43,752 nucleotides of DNA, taken from RGIG3009 sp045595845 (GTDB lineage: Bacteria; Bacillota; Clostridia; Oscillospirales; Acutalibacteraceae). Of this stretch, positions 7,368-15,067 are shown piece by piece; the stretch's first letter is position 1; each line of letters starts with the position of its first letter. Location of the stretch: the NCBI GenBank assembly GCA_045595845.1, contig JAZOBF010000012.1, forward strand, positions 1-43,752, in the 5' to 3' direction. A program made the position numbers and the translations under genes. The notes under the pieces were generated by a model. The model did no database searches and was not told the origin of the DNA. It saw nothing but the letters and a program-made list of their open reading frames with translations.

Positions 7368-8132
7368 TTAAGATATTTTCAATTGAAGACGGAATTTATC
7401 GGATATCATAGCAATAAATTCAGAATTGGTCGGCTTACCGCGTTCGTTGTGAATGGTATATCCAAAATACGAGTTAAGAACATCGACATCACCGCGATCC
7501 CAGGCAACTTCAATCGCGTGACGAATCGCGCGTTCTACACGCGAGGATGTTGTACTGTGTTTCTTGGCTACCGCAGGATACAATCGCTTAGTGACAGCAT
7601 TGATAATTTCCTCATCTTCGATAGCCATCATGATGGAATCGCGCAAATACTGATACCCTTTAATGTGTGCCGGAACACCGATCTGATGTAAAATATCCGT
7701 GACACGGATTTCCAAATCATGAGCAACGGATTTACGCCGCATCGGCTCTATGTTTCCTTTGCTTGATAACGATAAAATTCGCACCGCCATCTCATCTGCA
7801 TCAAACGGTTTAAGAAAATAATAATCGGCACCCGCTTGTATGGCTTCGCGTTCCAAATTAGGATTGTCAAAGCCCGACATAATCATAAATTTCGGCATTG
7901 TCGGTACTTTCATGGATCGGATGCTGTTCATAACACCGATGGCATCCAATCGTGGCAAGAAGAAATCCAAAATGACAACATCCGGCCTCTTTTGTGAAAT
8001 GATGTCAATGACATTTTTTCCATCCTTCTCTGTCAAATCGACCTCTAATCCGTGAGTGCGCATTCTTGCAGCACACGGTATTCCGAAACTTTCGCTGTTA
8101 TCTGCTAACAGTACCTTGATTTTCTTCTCCAA
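7368..8132 (-). CDS. spo0A: Sporulation transcription factor Spo0A
   Basis: A 254-residue response regulator and master regulator of endospore formation. The receiver domain (1-120) has the phosphoacceptor Asp56 in VVILDFFLP and the switch Lys in YYFLKPFD. The C-terminal Spo0A-specific DNA-binding domain (about 145-254) contains RVERAIRHAIEVAW, GYTIHNERGKPTNSEFIA and the usual short tail. The acidic pair of the receiver reads Asp-Asn (LLADNSE) rather than Asp-Asp. The start is TTG at 8132, 10 bases after GGAGG; the only ATG nearby (ATG-TAA) is a start-stop 3 bases from the same site and cannot encode the protein. A promoter lies at 8171-8199 and a possible 0A box at 8309-8315. No spoIVB precedes it here, unlike the usual Bacillus order. 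Confidence 0.96.
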   Translation of the reverse strand: MEKKIKVLLADNSESFGIPCAARMRTHGLEVDLTEKDGKNVIDIISQKRPDVVILDFFLPRLDAIGVMNSIRSMKVPTMPKFMIMSGFDNPNLEREAIQAGADYYFLKPFDADEMAVRILSLSSKGNIEPMRRKSVAHDLEIRVTDILHQIGVPAHIKGYQYLRDSIMMAIEDEEIINAVTKRLYPAVAKKHSTTSSRVERAIRHAIEVAWDRGDVDVLNSYFGYTIHNERGKPTNSEFIAMISDKFRLQLKIS

Positions 8133-8170
8133 GTTACATAAACCTCCCTATTAATTTTGCCGGCAACAAT

Positions 8171-8199
8171 AGATTACCATATATTGGAAATTATTTCAA
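8171..8199 (-). promoter_or_regulatory. Sigma-A promoter of spo0A
   Basis: On the minus strand TTGAAA, a 17-base spacer ending in TGG, then TAATCT (plus coordinates 8194-8199 and 8171-8176). It lies about 20 bases upstream of GGAGG. Confidence 0.65.
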
Positions 8200-8308
8200 G
8201 TCTCTGGAAATTATTTTTAAACTTTGTGCAAAAGAATATAAAAACGGAGTTATTTTCAAATTAAAAATGGGAATTTCCATAAAATGTAAATCGCAAATAG
8301 ACGAACCC

Positions 8309-8315
8309 TGTCGAA
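8309..8315 (+). promoter_or_regulatory. Possible Spo0A binding box
   Basis: TGTCGAA matches the 7-base 0A box (TGNCGAA) and lies about 110 bases upstream of the -35 of spo0A, between it and the rlmH terminator. A 7-base match occurs often by chance, so this is only a candidate for autoregulation. Confidence 0.35.
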
Positions 8316-8344
8316 ATCTGTTTACACAAATCCGTTAGTTTACG

Positions 8345-8381
8345 AAAAAATCCTCTATGGTATTCACCATAGAGGATTTTT
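8345..8381 (-). terminator. Terminator of the murA-rlmH transcript
   Basis: A 16-bp stem (about 8346-8361 with 8366-8381) with loop ATTC. On the minus strand a run of six T follows. It begins 7 bases past the rlmH stop. Confidence 0.85.
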
Positions 8382-8387
8382 GTTTTA

Positions 8388-8870
8388 TTATTTATGATAT
8401 TTTCCGCCGACGGAAATCTGGAATGCGCGATAAATTTGTTCCAAAAGCATGACACGTGCCAATTGATGAGGAAATGTCATGCCTGACATTGACAGGCGTA
8501 AGCGTGAGCTTTGTTTTACCAAGGGCGATAAACCATGTGAACCGCCAATTACAAATGCGACATGGCTAAAACCGTCCACCGTCCATCGGGAAAGTTGTTC
8601 TGATAACGATTTTGAGGTGTATCCTGCCCCCTCAATACACAAAGAGATCATTGGAACCCCGGCAGGAATACGGGATAATAAACGATGGCCTTCCGATTCT
8701 AACGCTGCCTCGATTTGTGCGGCTGAGGGATTATCCGGCAAACGCTCTTCTGCCACCTCAACAATCTGTAACCGACAAAAGGCAGAAAGGCGTTTTGCAT
8801 ATTCCGCACAAGCATCACGCCAGTAAGCTTCTTTGAGATTTCCCACACAAACAATGGTTACGGTCAGCAA
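8388..8870 (-). CDS. rlmH: 23S rRNA pseudouridine-1915 N3-methyltransferase RlmH
   Basis: A 160-residue SPOUT-class enzyme that uses S-adenosylmethionine to methylate the pseudouridine at position 1915 in helix 69 of 23S rRNA. VTIVCVGNLKE opens the fold, FVIGGSHGL forms part of the cofactor knot, and the family ends in an aromatic tail (here GGKYHK). The usual length is about 159. The start is TTG at 8870, 8 bases after GGAGG; an ATG 13 codons upstream would run into the preceding gene. It is the last gene after murA and a WalJ-like hydrolase, 13 bases behind the latter, and is closed by a strong terminator. rlmH next to a YycJ/WalJ gene is a known Firmicutes arrangement. Confidence 0.95.
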   Translation of the reverse strand: MLTVTIVCVGNLKEAYWRDACAEYAKRLSAFCRLQIVEVAEERLPDNPSAAQIEAALESEGHRLLSRIPAGVPMISLCIEGAGYTSKSLSEQLSRWTVDGFSHVAFVIGGSHGLSPLVKQSSRLRLSMSGMTFPHQLARVMLLEQIYRAFQISVGGKYHK

Positions 8871-8883
8871 GGGTACAACCTCC

Positions 8884-9666
8884 TTAAAAGAGTAAATACG
8901 GTTTCTCATTTTCCGCAGACGCTACCTGTAAAACATAATCCACATTACGCGTCATACAACACGACTGCAAGGCGGCATCAGCGGTAGCATCAGCTAACGA
9001 GGGCATATTGTTTTCACGGCTTAAATGTCCCAAAAAAATACGCGTTGTACCATGTCGAATAAATTCCGGAAGTTCTGCGGCACACGCTTCGTTGGATAAA
9101 TGCCCCGTAGCGGATAAAATGCGTCGTTTCAACACATACGGATAGGGGCCGTTTTCCAACATTCGTACATCATGATTTGATTCGATATGTACGAGGTCAC
9201 ACCCCTGCAAATGTTCGCGGACGGATGATGTCACCATACCAAGGTCGGTTGCCACACCAACCGTACGACCATCCCGTAATGCAATACGAAATCCGGTGCT
9301 TTCGCGGCTGTCATGTGATGTAGAAAAAGCCGTAACGGAGAATTCATCCAATTCTACCGTATCATACATGGGGGTATATCCATCGTAGTATGCTTTCGCC
9401 TCTTCTATCCCCTCACAGGTACCGAGAGAAGCGTAAATTGGCATGTGATACTGTTTTTGAAGGATACGCAAGCCGGTAATATGATCCGTATGCTCATGTG
9501 TAACAAACACAGCACGAATGGACGCCGGATCAATTAAGCGGTCACGCAGTGCTTTTTCAATGCGACGGGAACTAACGCCCGCATCCACTAAGATGCCGGC
9601 GGTAGAGGTGCCGACATACAAGCAGTTGCCACTGCTACCGCTAAATAACGGGCAAAACCGTGCCAT
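8884..9666 (-). CDS. WalJ/YycJ-like MBL-fold hydrolase
   Basis: A 260-residue MBL-fold protein. It begins with the family signature FCPLFSGSSGNCLYVG. The metal motif is HEHTDH (H-x-H-x-D-H) in AVFVTHEHTDHITG. Further metal ligands are seen in STSHDSREST, ATDLGMV, HIESNHD, ATGHLSN and GHLSREN. This matches the YycJ/WalJ group, linked to DNA repair and cell division control in Firmicutes; the exact activity here is not proven. ATG 9666 has AAGGAG 8 bases upstream, while an in-frame extension of 18 codons would run over the murA terminator. It lies between murA and rlmH on the same strand. Confidence 0.88.
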   Translation of the reverse strand: MARFCPLFSGSSGNCLYVGTSTAGILVDAGVSSRRIEKALRDRLIDPASIRAVFVTHEHTDHITGLRILQKQYHMPIYASLGTCEGIEEAKAYYDGYTPMYDTVELDEFSVTAFSTSHDSRESTGFRIALRDGRTVGVATDLGMVTSSVREHLQGCDLVHIESNHDVRMLENGPYPYVLKRRILSATGHLSNEACAAELPEFIRHGTTRIFLGHLSRENNMPSLADATADAALQSCCMTRNVDYVLQVASAENEKPYLLF

Positions 9667-9685
9667 GTTTTCACTCCTTATCGAC

Positions 9686-9717
9686 GAAAAAAGCGCACCG
9701 ACCACGAGCGGTGCGCT
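9686..9717 (-). terminator. Terminator or attenuator after murA
   Basis: A perfect 9-bp GC-rich stem (9692-9700 with 9709-9717) with an 8-base loop, followed on the minus strand by six T (9686-9691). It lies 8 bases past the murA stop and 20 before the next start, so it would lower expression of the downstream hydrolase and rlmH. Confidence 0.75.
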
Positions 9718-9725
9718 CATTCAAC

Positions 9726-11015
9726 TTATAATGCTTGCTGGAGTCCCGTAGGATCTTCTTCCGTTATACGCTCAATGTCAGCACCGAGTTTTTGAAGCTT
9801 TTCGACAATATCTTCATACCCTCGTTCAATGTACTGAATCTCCTCAATTTCCGTAACGCCTTTTGCTACCAAGGCAGCAATCACCATGGCGGCACCGGCA
9901 CGCAGATCCAACGCTTTAACAGGAGCTGCCGTTAAATGAGAAACCCCTTGTACGACGGCGAGTTTGCCATCCACCTGAATATCCGCACCCATACGGCGTA
10001 GCTCGTCCACATAACGGAAACGGTTATCCCACACGCCCTCATTGATAATGCTTGTCCCCTCCGCCAACGAGAGTAACACCGCAATTTGAGGTTGCATATC
10101 GGTTGGGAAACCGGGATGCGGCATAGTTTTCACATTACAGTGATTCAAGGAATCGGGGGCGCAAACACGGATTTCTTCATCAAACTCTTCGATTTCAGCG
10201 CCCATTTCCTGTAACTTGGCAGTAATGGATTCTAAGTGCTTGGGAATCACATTGCGTACCGTTACATCGCCACCCGTTGCTACCGCAGCCACCATATAAG
10301 TGCCCGCTTCAATTTGATCCGGAATAATCGAATAGGTGGTTCCGTACAGATGGGGTACACCATAAATTTTAATAACATCCGTACCGGCACCGCGAATATC
10401 GGCGCCCATGGAGTTTAAGAAGTTGGCAAGGTCAACAATGTGAGGCTCTTTCGCGGCGTTTTCAATGACGGTAGTCCCTTTCGCACACACCGCCGCCAAC
10501 ATAATATTGACAGTCGCGCCGACCGACACCATATCCAAATACACGGAATTACCGTTTAACTCGGCAGCATGTGCATCAATCATGCCGTTTTTCATCGGCA
10601 TAACTTTAGCACCTAAACAAGTAAAGCCTTTTAAATGTTGGTCAATAGGCCTTACCCCGAAATAACAACCGCCGGGCATCGGAACATTGGCTTTCCCGAA
10701 ACGGCCGAGCAAGGCACCGATAAAGTAATAAGAAGCGCGCATTTTCTTGGCAAGATCATGCGGCACCGTCTGTGTGACAATCGTACGGGAGTCAATCTCT
10801 ACCGTATGCCGATCAATGCGACAAACACCGGCACCCAGTGCCGATAAAATTTCCAAAGCGGTTGTAACATCGGCAATATTCGGGATATTTTCAATACGGC
10901 ATACGCCGTTAGCTAAAACAGTAGCAGGTAAAATGGCAACAACGGCATTTTTGGCACCGCTTATATCTACCGTGCCCGTTAAACGACGCTCGCCGCGGAT
11001 AACATATTTATCCAC
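9726..11015 (-). CDS. murA: UDP-N-acetylglucosamine 1-carboxyvinyltransferase MurA
   Basis: A 429-residue cytoplasmic enzyme that transfers enolpyruvate from PEP to UDP-GlcNAc, the first committed step of peptidoglycan synthesis. The PEP-binding start GAKNA(VVAIL) and the catalytic loop PGGCYFGVRPIDQH with Cys117 are present, so fosfomycin sensitivity of the Cys type is expected. The later motifs DQIEAGTYMVAA, PGFPTDMQPQ and DLRAGAAMVIA complete the inside-out barrel. The loop sequence resembles the second Gram-positive paralogue (MurAB/MurZ) more than MurAA. GTG at 11015 is preferred because GGGGAG lies about 9 bases upstream; a TTG six codons earlier overlaps that site. It has its own promoter with a dyad at the likely transcript start. 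Confidence 0.96.
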   Translation of the reverse strand: MDKYVIRGERRLTGTVDISGAKNAVVAILPATVLANGVCRIENIPNIADVTTALEILSALGAGVCRIDRHTVEIDSRTIVTQTVPHDLAKKMRASYYFIGALLGRFGKANVPMPGGCYFGVRPIDQHLKGFTCLGAKVMPMKNGMIDAHAAELNGNSVYLDMVSVGATVNIMLAAVCAKGTTVIENAAKEPHIVDLANFLNSMGADIRGAGTDVIKIYGVPHLYGTTYSIIPDQIEAGTYMVAAVATGGDVTVRNVIPKHLESITAKLQEMGAEIEEFDEEIRVCAPDSLNHCNVKTMPHPGFPTDMQPQIAVLLSLAEGTSIINEGVWDNRFRYVDELRRMGADIQVDGKLAVVQGVSHLTAAPVKALDLRAGAAMVIAALVAKGVTEIEEIQYIERGYEDIVEKLQKLGADIERITEEDPTGLQQAL

Positions 11016-11085
11016 AAAAACCACTCCCCTCAACGATTATGTAATGGAGGAATATGCCGCACATTCTAAGCGAATGATATAATCA

Positions 11086-11113
11086 GAGCATGTGGGCAGA
11101 TACCCACATGCTC
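11086..11113. promoter_or_regulatory. Dyad at the murA transcription start
   Basis: Perfect 11-bp arms (11086-11096 and 11103-11113; GAGCATGTGGG on the plus strand) with a 6-base loop. The repeat begins 2 bases after the -10 box of the murA promoter and so covers the expected transcript start. It is either a repressor operator or a stabilising 5' RNA hairpin. No T run follows. Confidence 0.6.
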
Positions 11114-11114
11114 C

Positions 11115-11142
11115 AGTATACCACACTTTTCATAAAAATCAA
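11115..11142 (-). promoter_or_regulatory. Promoter of murA
   Basis: On the minus strand TTGATT, a 16-base spacer ending in TGG, then TATACT (plus coordinates 11137-11142 and 11115-11120). The TGG makes an extended -10. About 100 bases lie between the -10 and the GTG start. Confidence 0.7.
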
Positions 11143-11246
11143 ATATTTTCTAAAAAATGTTTGATTTTTTTGCTTCCCGATACCATATATAGTATGACCG
11201 AGTTTTTTAAAACCTAAACATGAAAGGTTTTTCCATGTTAATTTTT

Positions 11247-11900
11247 TTAAAACCCAAGGGACTCGCCAACCAAAATTACATGAATTCGATTGGGAATGCG
11301 TTGGCGAGAAGAAATAAGATAATTTAAACAAATGCGATCAGGCGACTGACAACCGTCTGTGCACCGTGTACTGTCAGCTGCTTGGCAAACCCCGTTGACA
11401 GCACAATAGGTTTGACGATGCAAACGCTTAGCGTTCAATGGAGCAGCAACCGTTTTAACGCGGCGTACAGCATGCGGAATATCATCAACGATTTTGTTGC
11501 ATCCCACTACCATCACAACGCATTTTGGTCCATAAGCAATCGGGGCAATACGGTTAGAAAACCCGTCCACATTGTACAACTCGCCTTGTTTGGTAACGGC
11601 ATTTGCCGAACAGAAAAACACATCTGCAAGCAGACTGTTGCGTAAAGCATCATCCATCTCTTCCGATGTCAGATCTTGCTGATAACGGTCCAAAAACCGA
11701 TACTCGGCGCTACGCAATAAATCAATCACGCCGGTTTCAAACAAGGACAAGGAGCCACCAACCGCTACGGTATCACCGCACTTTAATAACCTTTTGACAA
11801 GCGGCACTACTTCCTCTTTGCTCTGTACACAGGTTGCCATCATGTTGTTTTTGCGCAATGCTTCCGCAACAGGTTCCAGTTGTGCAAGCGTCATATTCAT
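11247..11900 (-). CDS. LUD-domain protein (LutC/YkgG family)
   Basis: A 217-residue protein of the LUD (DUF162) family. TVAVGGSLSLFETGV forms the nucleotide-like binding loop, GELYNVDGFSNRIAPI the family core, and a cysteine-rich C-terminal part (CAVNGVCQAADSTRCTDGCQSPDRIC) ends with IPNRIHVILVGESLGF. In LutC, such proteins act with LutA and LutB in lactate oxidation, but no lutA or lutB is here, so a different role is likely. The extra cysteines suggest a metal or Fe-S site, which is an inference. Its ATG overlaps the rpiB stop by four bases (ATGA), showing coupling with rpiB. No strong terminator is seen; a weak hairpin lies near 11219-11239. Confidence 0.85.
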   Translation of the reverse strand: MNMTLAQLEPVAEALRKNNMMATCVQSKEEVVPLVKRLLKCGDTVAVGGSLSLFETGVIDLLRSAEYRFLDRYQQDLTSEEMDDALRNSLLADVFFCSANAVTKQGELYNVDGFSNRIAPIAYGPKCVVMVVGCNKIVDDIPHAVRRVKTVAAPLNAKRLHRQTYCAVNGVCQAADSTRCTDGCQSPDRICLNYLISSRQRIPNRIHVILVGESLGF

Positions 11901-12346
11901 TCAATCACCTGTTCGGTTTCCAATTGAGAAATAAGGTCAATTCGCCGTTGATGACGACCGCCCTCAAACGGTGTGCATAAAAAGGTTTTTACAATGCTTT
12001 TAGCAAGTTCAGGACCGATAATGCGGGCACCCATCGCCAACATATTGGCATCATTATGTTGACGGGTAAGCTGCGCCGATAACGGATCATTGCACAAAGC
12101 ACAGCGAATTCCGTGCACTTTATTAGCGGCAATACTGATACCGATGCCGGTACCGCAAATAACAATGCCTGTTTCGCAAACACCGTCAGCTACTGCTTTT
12201 GCGGCTCTGGCAGCAAATATCGGATAATCGCAACTATCGGTAGTGTCCGTTCCAAAATCACGATACTCCTGCCCCATTTCTGACAACATTTGTTCAATTT
12301 CTCGTTTTAATCCAACGGCGGCGTGGTCACAAGCAATCGCAATCAT
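11897..12346 (-). CDS. rpiB: Ribose-5-phosphate isomerase B
   Basis: A 149-residue RpiB/LacA/LacB-family isomerase that interconverts ribose 5-phosphate and ribulose 5-phosphate in the pentose phosphate pathway. It shows the N-terminal ACDHAAVGLK, YPIFAARAAKAV, the catalytic Cys64 in CGTGIGISIAANK, and RQHNDANMLAMGARIIG. The length is normal. ATG 12346 follows AAGGAGG. It is translationally coupled to the LUD gene downstream. A hairpin separates it from ispH upstream. The sugar-binding details do not rule out allose-6-phosphate isomerase activity, but the housekeeping context favours ribose. Confidence 0.95.
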   Translation of the reverse strand: MIAIACDHAAVGLKREIEQMLSEMGQEYRDFGTDTTDSCDYPIFAARAAKAVADGVCETGIVICGTGIGISIAANKVHGIRCALCNDPLSAQLTRQHNDANMLAMGARIIGPELAKSIVKTFLCTPFEGGRHQRRIDLISQLETEQVIE

Positions 12347-12368
12347 ATTGTTACCTCCTTAAAACGGA

Positions 12369-12401
12369 AAGGGCGACACCCCGCTTTGAAGTGTTGCCCT
12401 T
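12369..12401 (-). terminator. Weak hairpin between ispH and rpiB
   Basis: An 11-bp stem (12369-12379 with 12391-12401, one G-T pair) with an 11-base loop. On the minus strand the tail is TTTCCGTTTT, an imperfect T run. It lies in the 71-base gap and probably gives partial termination. Confidence 0.55.
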
Positions 12402-12417
12402 ATGTTATCCGTAAAAA

Positions 12418-14457
12418 TTATTCAGTGATTTCCTCAGCAACAGCTTCTTCTACGCTTTCTTCAACAACGGTTTCCTCAGTAACGGGCTCAAGCAGTGCGC
12501 GGATTGACAAGCTGATGCGTTGCTTTTCAAAATCAACAGCGGTGATCTTAACCTGTACTTCCTCGCCCACTTTCAAGGCATCCTGAGGTTTGTCAATGCG
12601 GCGGTTTGCAATTTGGGAAATATGAATCAAACCGTCAACACCCGGAAGAATCTGCGCAAAAGCACCAAAAGCAGTCATGCCGACAACCGTGGCGGTAACG
12701 ACATCGCCCACGGAGTACTGTGCTTTGAACATTTCAAACGGGTTATCCTCAGCACGGCGATAGCCCAATGAAATCTTGCGTTTTTCCGCATCCAAATCGC
12801 GAATATACACTTCCACGGTATCCCCCACCGAAAGGACTTCGGACGGGTGTTTGATGCGTTTCCAAGATAACTCGGAAACATGAATCATGCCGTCGATACC
12901 CCCGATATCGACAAACGCACCGTAGCTGGTCATGGATTTAACAACACCCGTGTATTTCTGACCAATTTCAGACTGTGCAAAAAACGCTTCTTCTTTTTCC
13001 TTACGCTCTTCACGGGCAACATCACGAATGGAGCCGACAGCGCGACGACGCTGTGAATTGATCTCCAAAATTTTAAACCGAACCGTCTGTTTCACCAGCG
13101 GAGACAGATCTTCCATACGGCTGACGGATGCGCGAGAGGCGGGCACAAACACCTTCACCCCATGGGAAGCGACCAAAACGCCGCCCTTAATGACATCGGT
13201 AACGGTACCCTCGAGGATTTCACCGCTTTCACATGCGGCAACAATGGTATCCCATCCTTTCTTAGCATCCACGCGTTTTTTGGACAGCATGATAGTGCCT
13301 TCCTGATCATTGGTACGCATGATAAGCAATTCCAGCTCATCACCGACTTTGACCAACTCGGACGGATCGGTGCCTTCGGCAGACAACTCATTAACAGGAA
13401 TGTAACCGGTCTGTTTACGACCGATAACTTCCACCTGTACCTCATTGGGTGCAATAGCCACCACAATGCCGCGCACTCTTTCGTTTGTAGTTAAACTTTG
13501 AAGAGATGCTTCAAGCGCCTCCTCAAAACTTAGTTCGTCAAAGGATTTGACAGGTTGTTCGGCAGCATCCGCTACCTCATTTTCTTGGACTTCACTGTTG
13601 TTGACAATCTCGGACATGGCTATAAGTACCTCCTTAATTATATCGGAAGGCGTTGAAGCTCCGGCGGTTAAACCGATAACACGCGCTTCTGCGAACGATT
13701 CAGCCGTTAACTCCTCTGCCTTTTCGATCAAAATCGTGCGGCAATAGGGCCGGCACACCTCACGCAGTTTTGCGGTATTGGAACTTTGTCGCCCACCGAC
13801 AATCACCATCACATCACTTTGCTGTGACAGGGCTATCGCTTCCTCTTGCCTTTTCGCGGTAGCACTGCATATTGTATCAAATATTATGAGATTTGTATAG
13901 TGTTTTTTTGCAATTTCAGCGCACTTTTTCCAAGTATTTATGCGAAAAGTGGTCTGTGCTACCAAAATGACGGGTTCTTCCCGCCCTAAAATTCCACTTT
14001 CCTTAAATTTTAGCAATTCATCTTCCGAAGAAAAGACATACGAAGCGGTGTGACAATGCCCGCGAATCCCAATTACTTCGGGGTGCCCCTCATCGCCGGC
14101 AATTAAAACCGTTGCGCCTTTTTGCGAATGTTCCGATACAATATGGTGAATTTTTGCTACGAACGGACAGGTGGCATCGTGACATAACACCCCTCGTTGT
14201 TCGACTTCTCTGTATACCTCATTGGAAACACCATGTGAGCGGATAACCAAAGTGGCCCCGCTTGGCGTTTCGCGGGGTGTTGAAACGATAGAGACACCAC
14301 GCTTTGTCAGTTCTTCCACCATTTGCGGATTGTGAATGATAGGACCGAGCGTGCAAACCGTCTTTCCCTCATTTAATAATGTATATACGGCATCAACGGC
14401 GCGTTTTACACCAAAGCAAAAACCTGCCGATTCCGCCACCAATATTTTTTTATCCAT
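12418..14457 (-). CDS. ispH: IspH fused to four S1 RNA-binding domains
   Basis: A 679-residue two-part protein. Residues 1-285 are 4-hydroxy-3-methylbut-2-enyl diphosphate reductase, the last enzyme of the MEP isoprenoid pathway. The three iron-sulfur ligands are Cys14 (FCFG), Cys97 (ATCPFV) and Cys197 (DTICSAT), with the SSNTAKL substrate motif. After an acidic linker come four S1 repeats (about 335-405, 420-490, 507-578, 593-663), as in ribosomal protein S1, and an acidic tail. This fusion is known in Clostridia and is called a bifunctional IspH/S1 protein. The start ATG at 14457 lies inside the end of plsC (8-base overlap), with GGGGAG 13 bases upstream; a TTG at 14466 is an alternative. 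Confidence 0.95.
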   Translation of the reverse strand: MDKKILVAESAGFCFGVKRAVDAVYTLLNEGKTVCTLGPIIHNPQMVEELTKRGVSIVSTPRETPSGATLVIRSHGVSNEVYREVEQRGVLCHDATCPFVAKIHHIVSEHSQKGATVLIAGDEGHPEVIGIRGHCHTASYVFSSEDELLKFKESGILGREEPVILVAQTTFRINTWKKCAEIAKKHYTNLIIFDTICSATAKRQEEAIALSQQSDVMVIVGGRQSSNTAKLREVCRPYCRTILIEKAEELTAESFAEARVIGLTAGASTPSDIIKEVLIAMSEIVNNSEVQENEVADAAEQPVKSFDELSFEEALEASLQSLTTNERVRGIVVAIAPNEVQVEVIGRKQTGYIPVNELSAEGTDPSELVKVGDELELLIMRTNDQEGTIMLSKKRVDAKKGWDTIVAACESGEILEGTVTDVIKGGVLVASHGVKVFVPASRASVSRMEDLSPLVKQTVRFKILEINSQRRRAVGSIRDVAREERKEKEEAFFAQSEIGQKYTGVVKSMTSYGAFVDIGGIDGMIHVSELSWKRIKHPSEVLSVGDTVEVYIRDLDAEKRKISLGYRRAEDNPFEMFKAQYSVGDVVTATVVGMTAFGAFAQILPGVDGLIHISQIANRRIDKPQDALKVGEEVQVKITAVDFEKQRISLSIRALLEPVTEETVVEESVEEAVAEEITE

Positions 14458-15058
14458 TTGTTTCAATCAACTCCCCGATCGTGCTCATGATCAGGCGCGT
14501 AGCATAACGAATATCCGGGTGTTCCGAATCACTCAAATGTAATTCCTCGGGTGAAAGCGGTTTGCCGTACACAATCGTTACGCGTTGCAAAGGGCGTATC
14601 TTTTGACCATGTGTAACGACCGCCGTCGGCAATACATAAGCGCCTGTCTGCGCGACGATCAACGCTGCGCCGGATTTTGGGCGTAACAGTTTACCGTCTT
14701 TGGAACGCGTACCTTCCGGAAAAATGCCCAACACTTTACGCTCATCAACCAACCGCTTTGCCGTATCAATAGCACCTCTGTCCCCCGTGCCGCGATGTAC
14801 GGGAAAAGCACCAAGTTGCTTGCCTAAAAACCAGGTAAACAACCGATTGGAAAACAGTTCCGCCTTCGCCATGAAATAAACATGGCGTTTCGGGTGTGCA
14901 ATTTCCAACAGAACCGGATCCCAATTGGAAATATGGTTACAACATAAAACAAGCGGTGTGTCTTCCAAAGGAAAATTATCCCGTCCGACCACCCGAACCC
15001 GCATAAACAGCCGAATTACGGGCCCTAAAATACGAATTAAAGTACGACCAAGCCGCAT
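14450..15058 (-). CDS. plsC: 1-acyl-sn-glycerol-3-phosphate acyltransferase
   Basis: A 202-residue membrane-associated acyltransferase that converts lysophosphatidic acid to phosphatidic acid. The catalytic motif NHISNWD (NHx4D) and the glycerol-phosphate motif FPEGTRS are present, followed by a proline motif in the VLPTAVVTHG segment. A hydrophobic N-terminus (about residues 5-22) likely anchors it to the inner face of the membrane. The length is typical of short Gram-positive PlsC. The ribosome binding site AAAGGAT lies in the end of cmk, 9 bases away. The order cmk-plsC-ispH is conserved in many Clostridia. Confidence 0.93.
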   Translation of the reverse strand: MRLGRTLIRILGPVIRLFMRVRVVGRDNFPLEDTPLVLCCNHISNWDPVLLEIAHPKRHVYFMAKAELFSNRLFTWFLGKQLGAFPVHRGTGDRGAIDTAKRLVDERKVLGIFPEGTRSKDGKLLRPKSGAALIVAQTGAYVLPTAVVTHGQKIRPLQRVTIVYGKPLSPEELHLSDSEHPDIRYATRLIMSTIGELIETNG

Positions 15059-15067
15059 ATTCGTATA

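Noticed and set aside
11083..11331. An 82-codon minus-strand frame overlapping the LUD gene end and murA promoter
   Set aside because: It overlaps the 3' end of the LUD gene in another frame and covers the murA promoter and dyad. No family features are seen.
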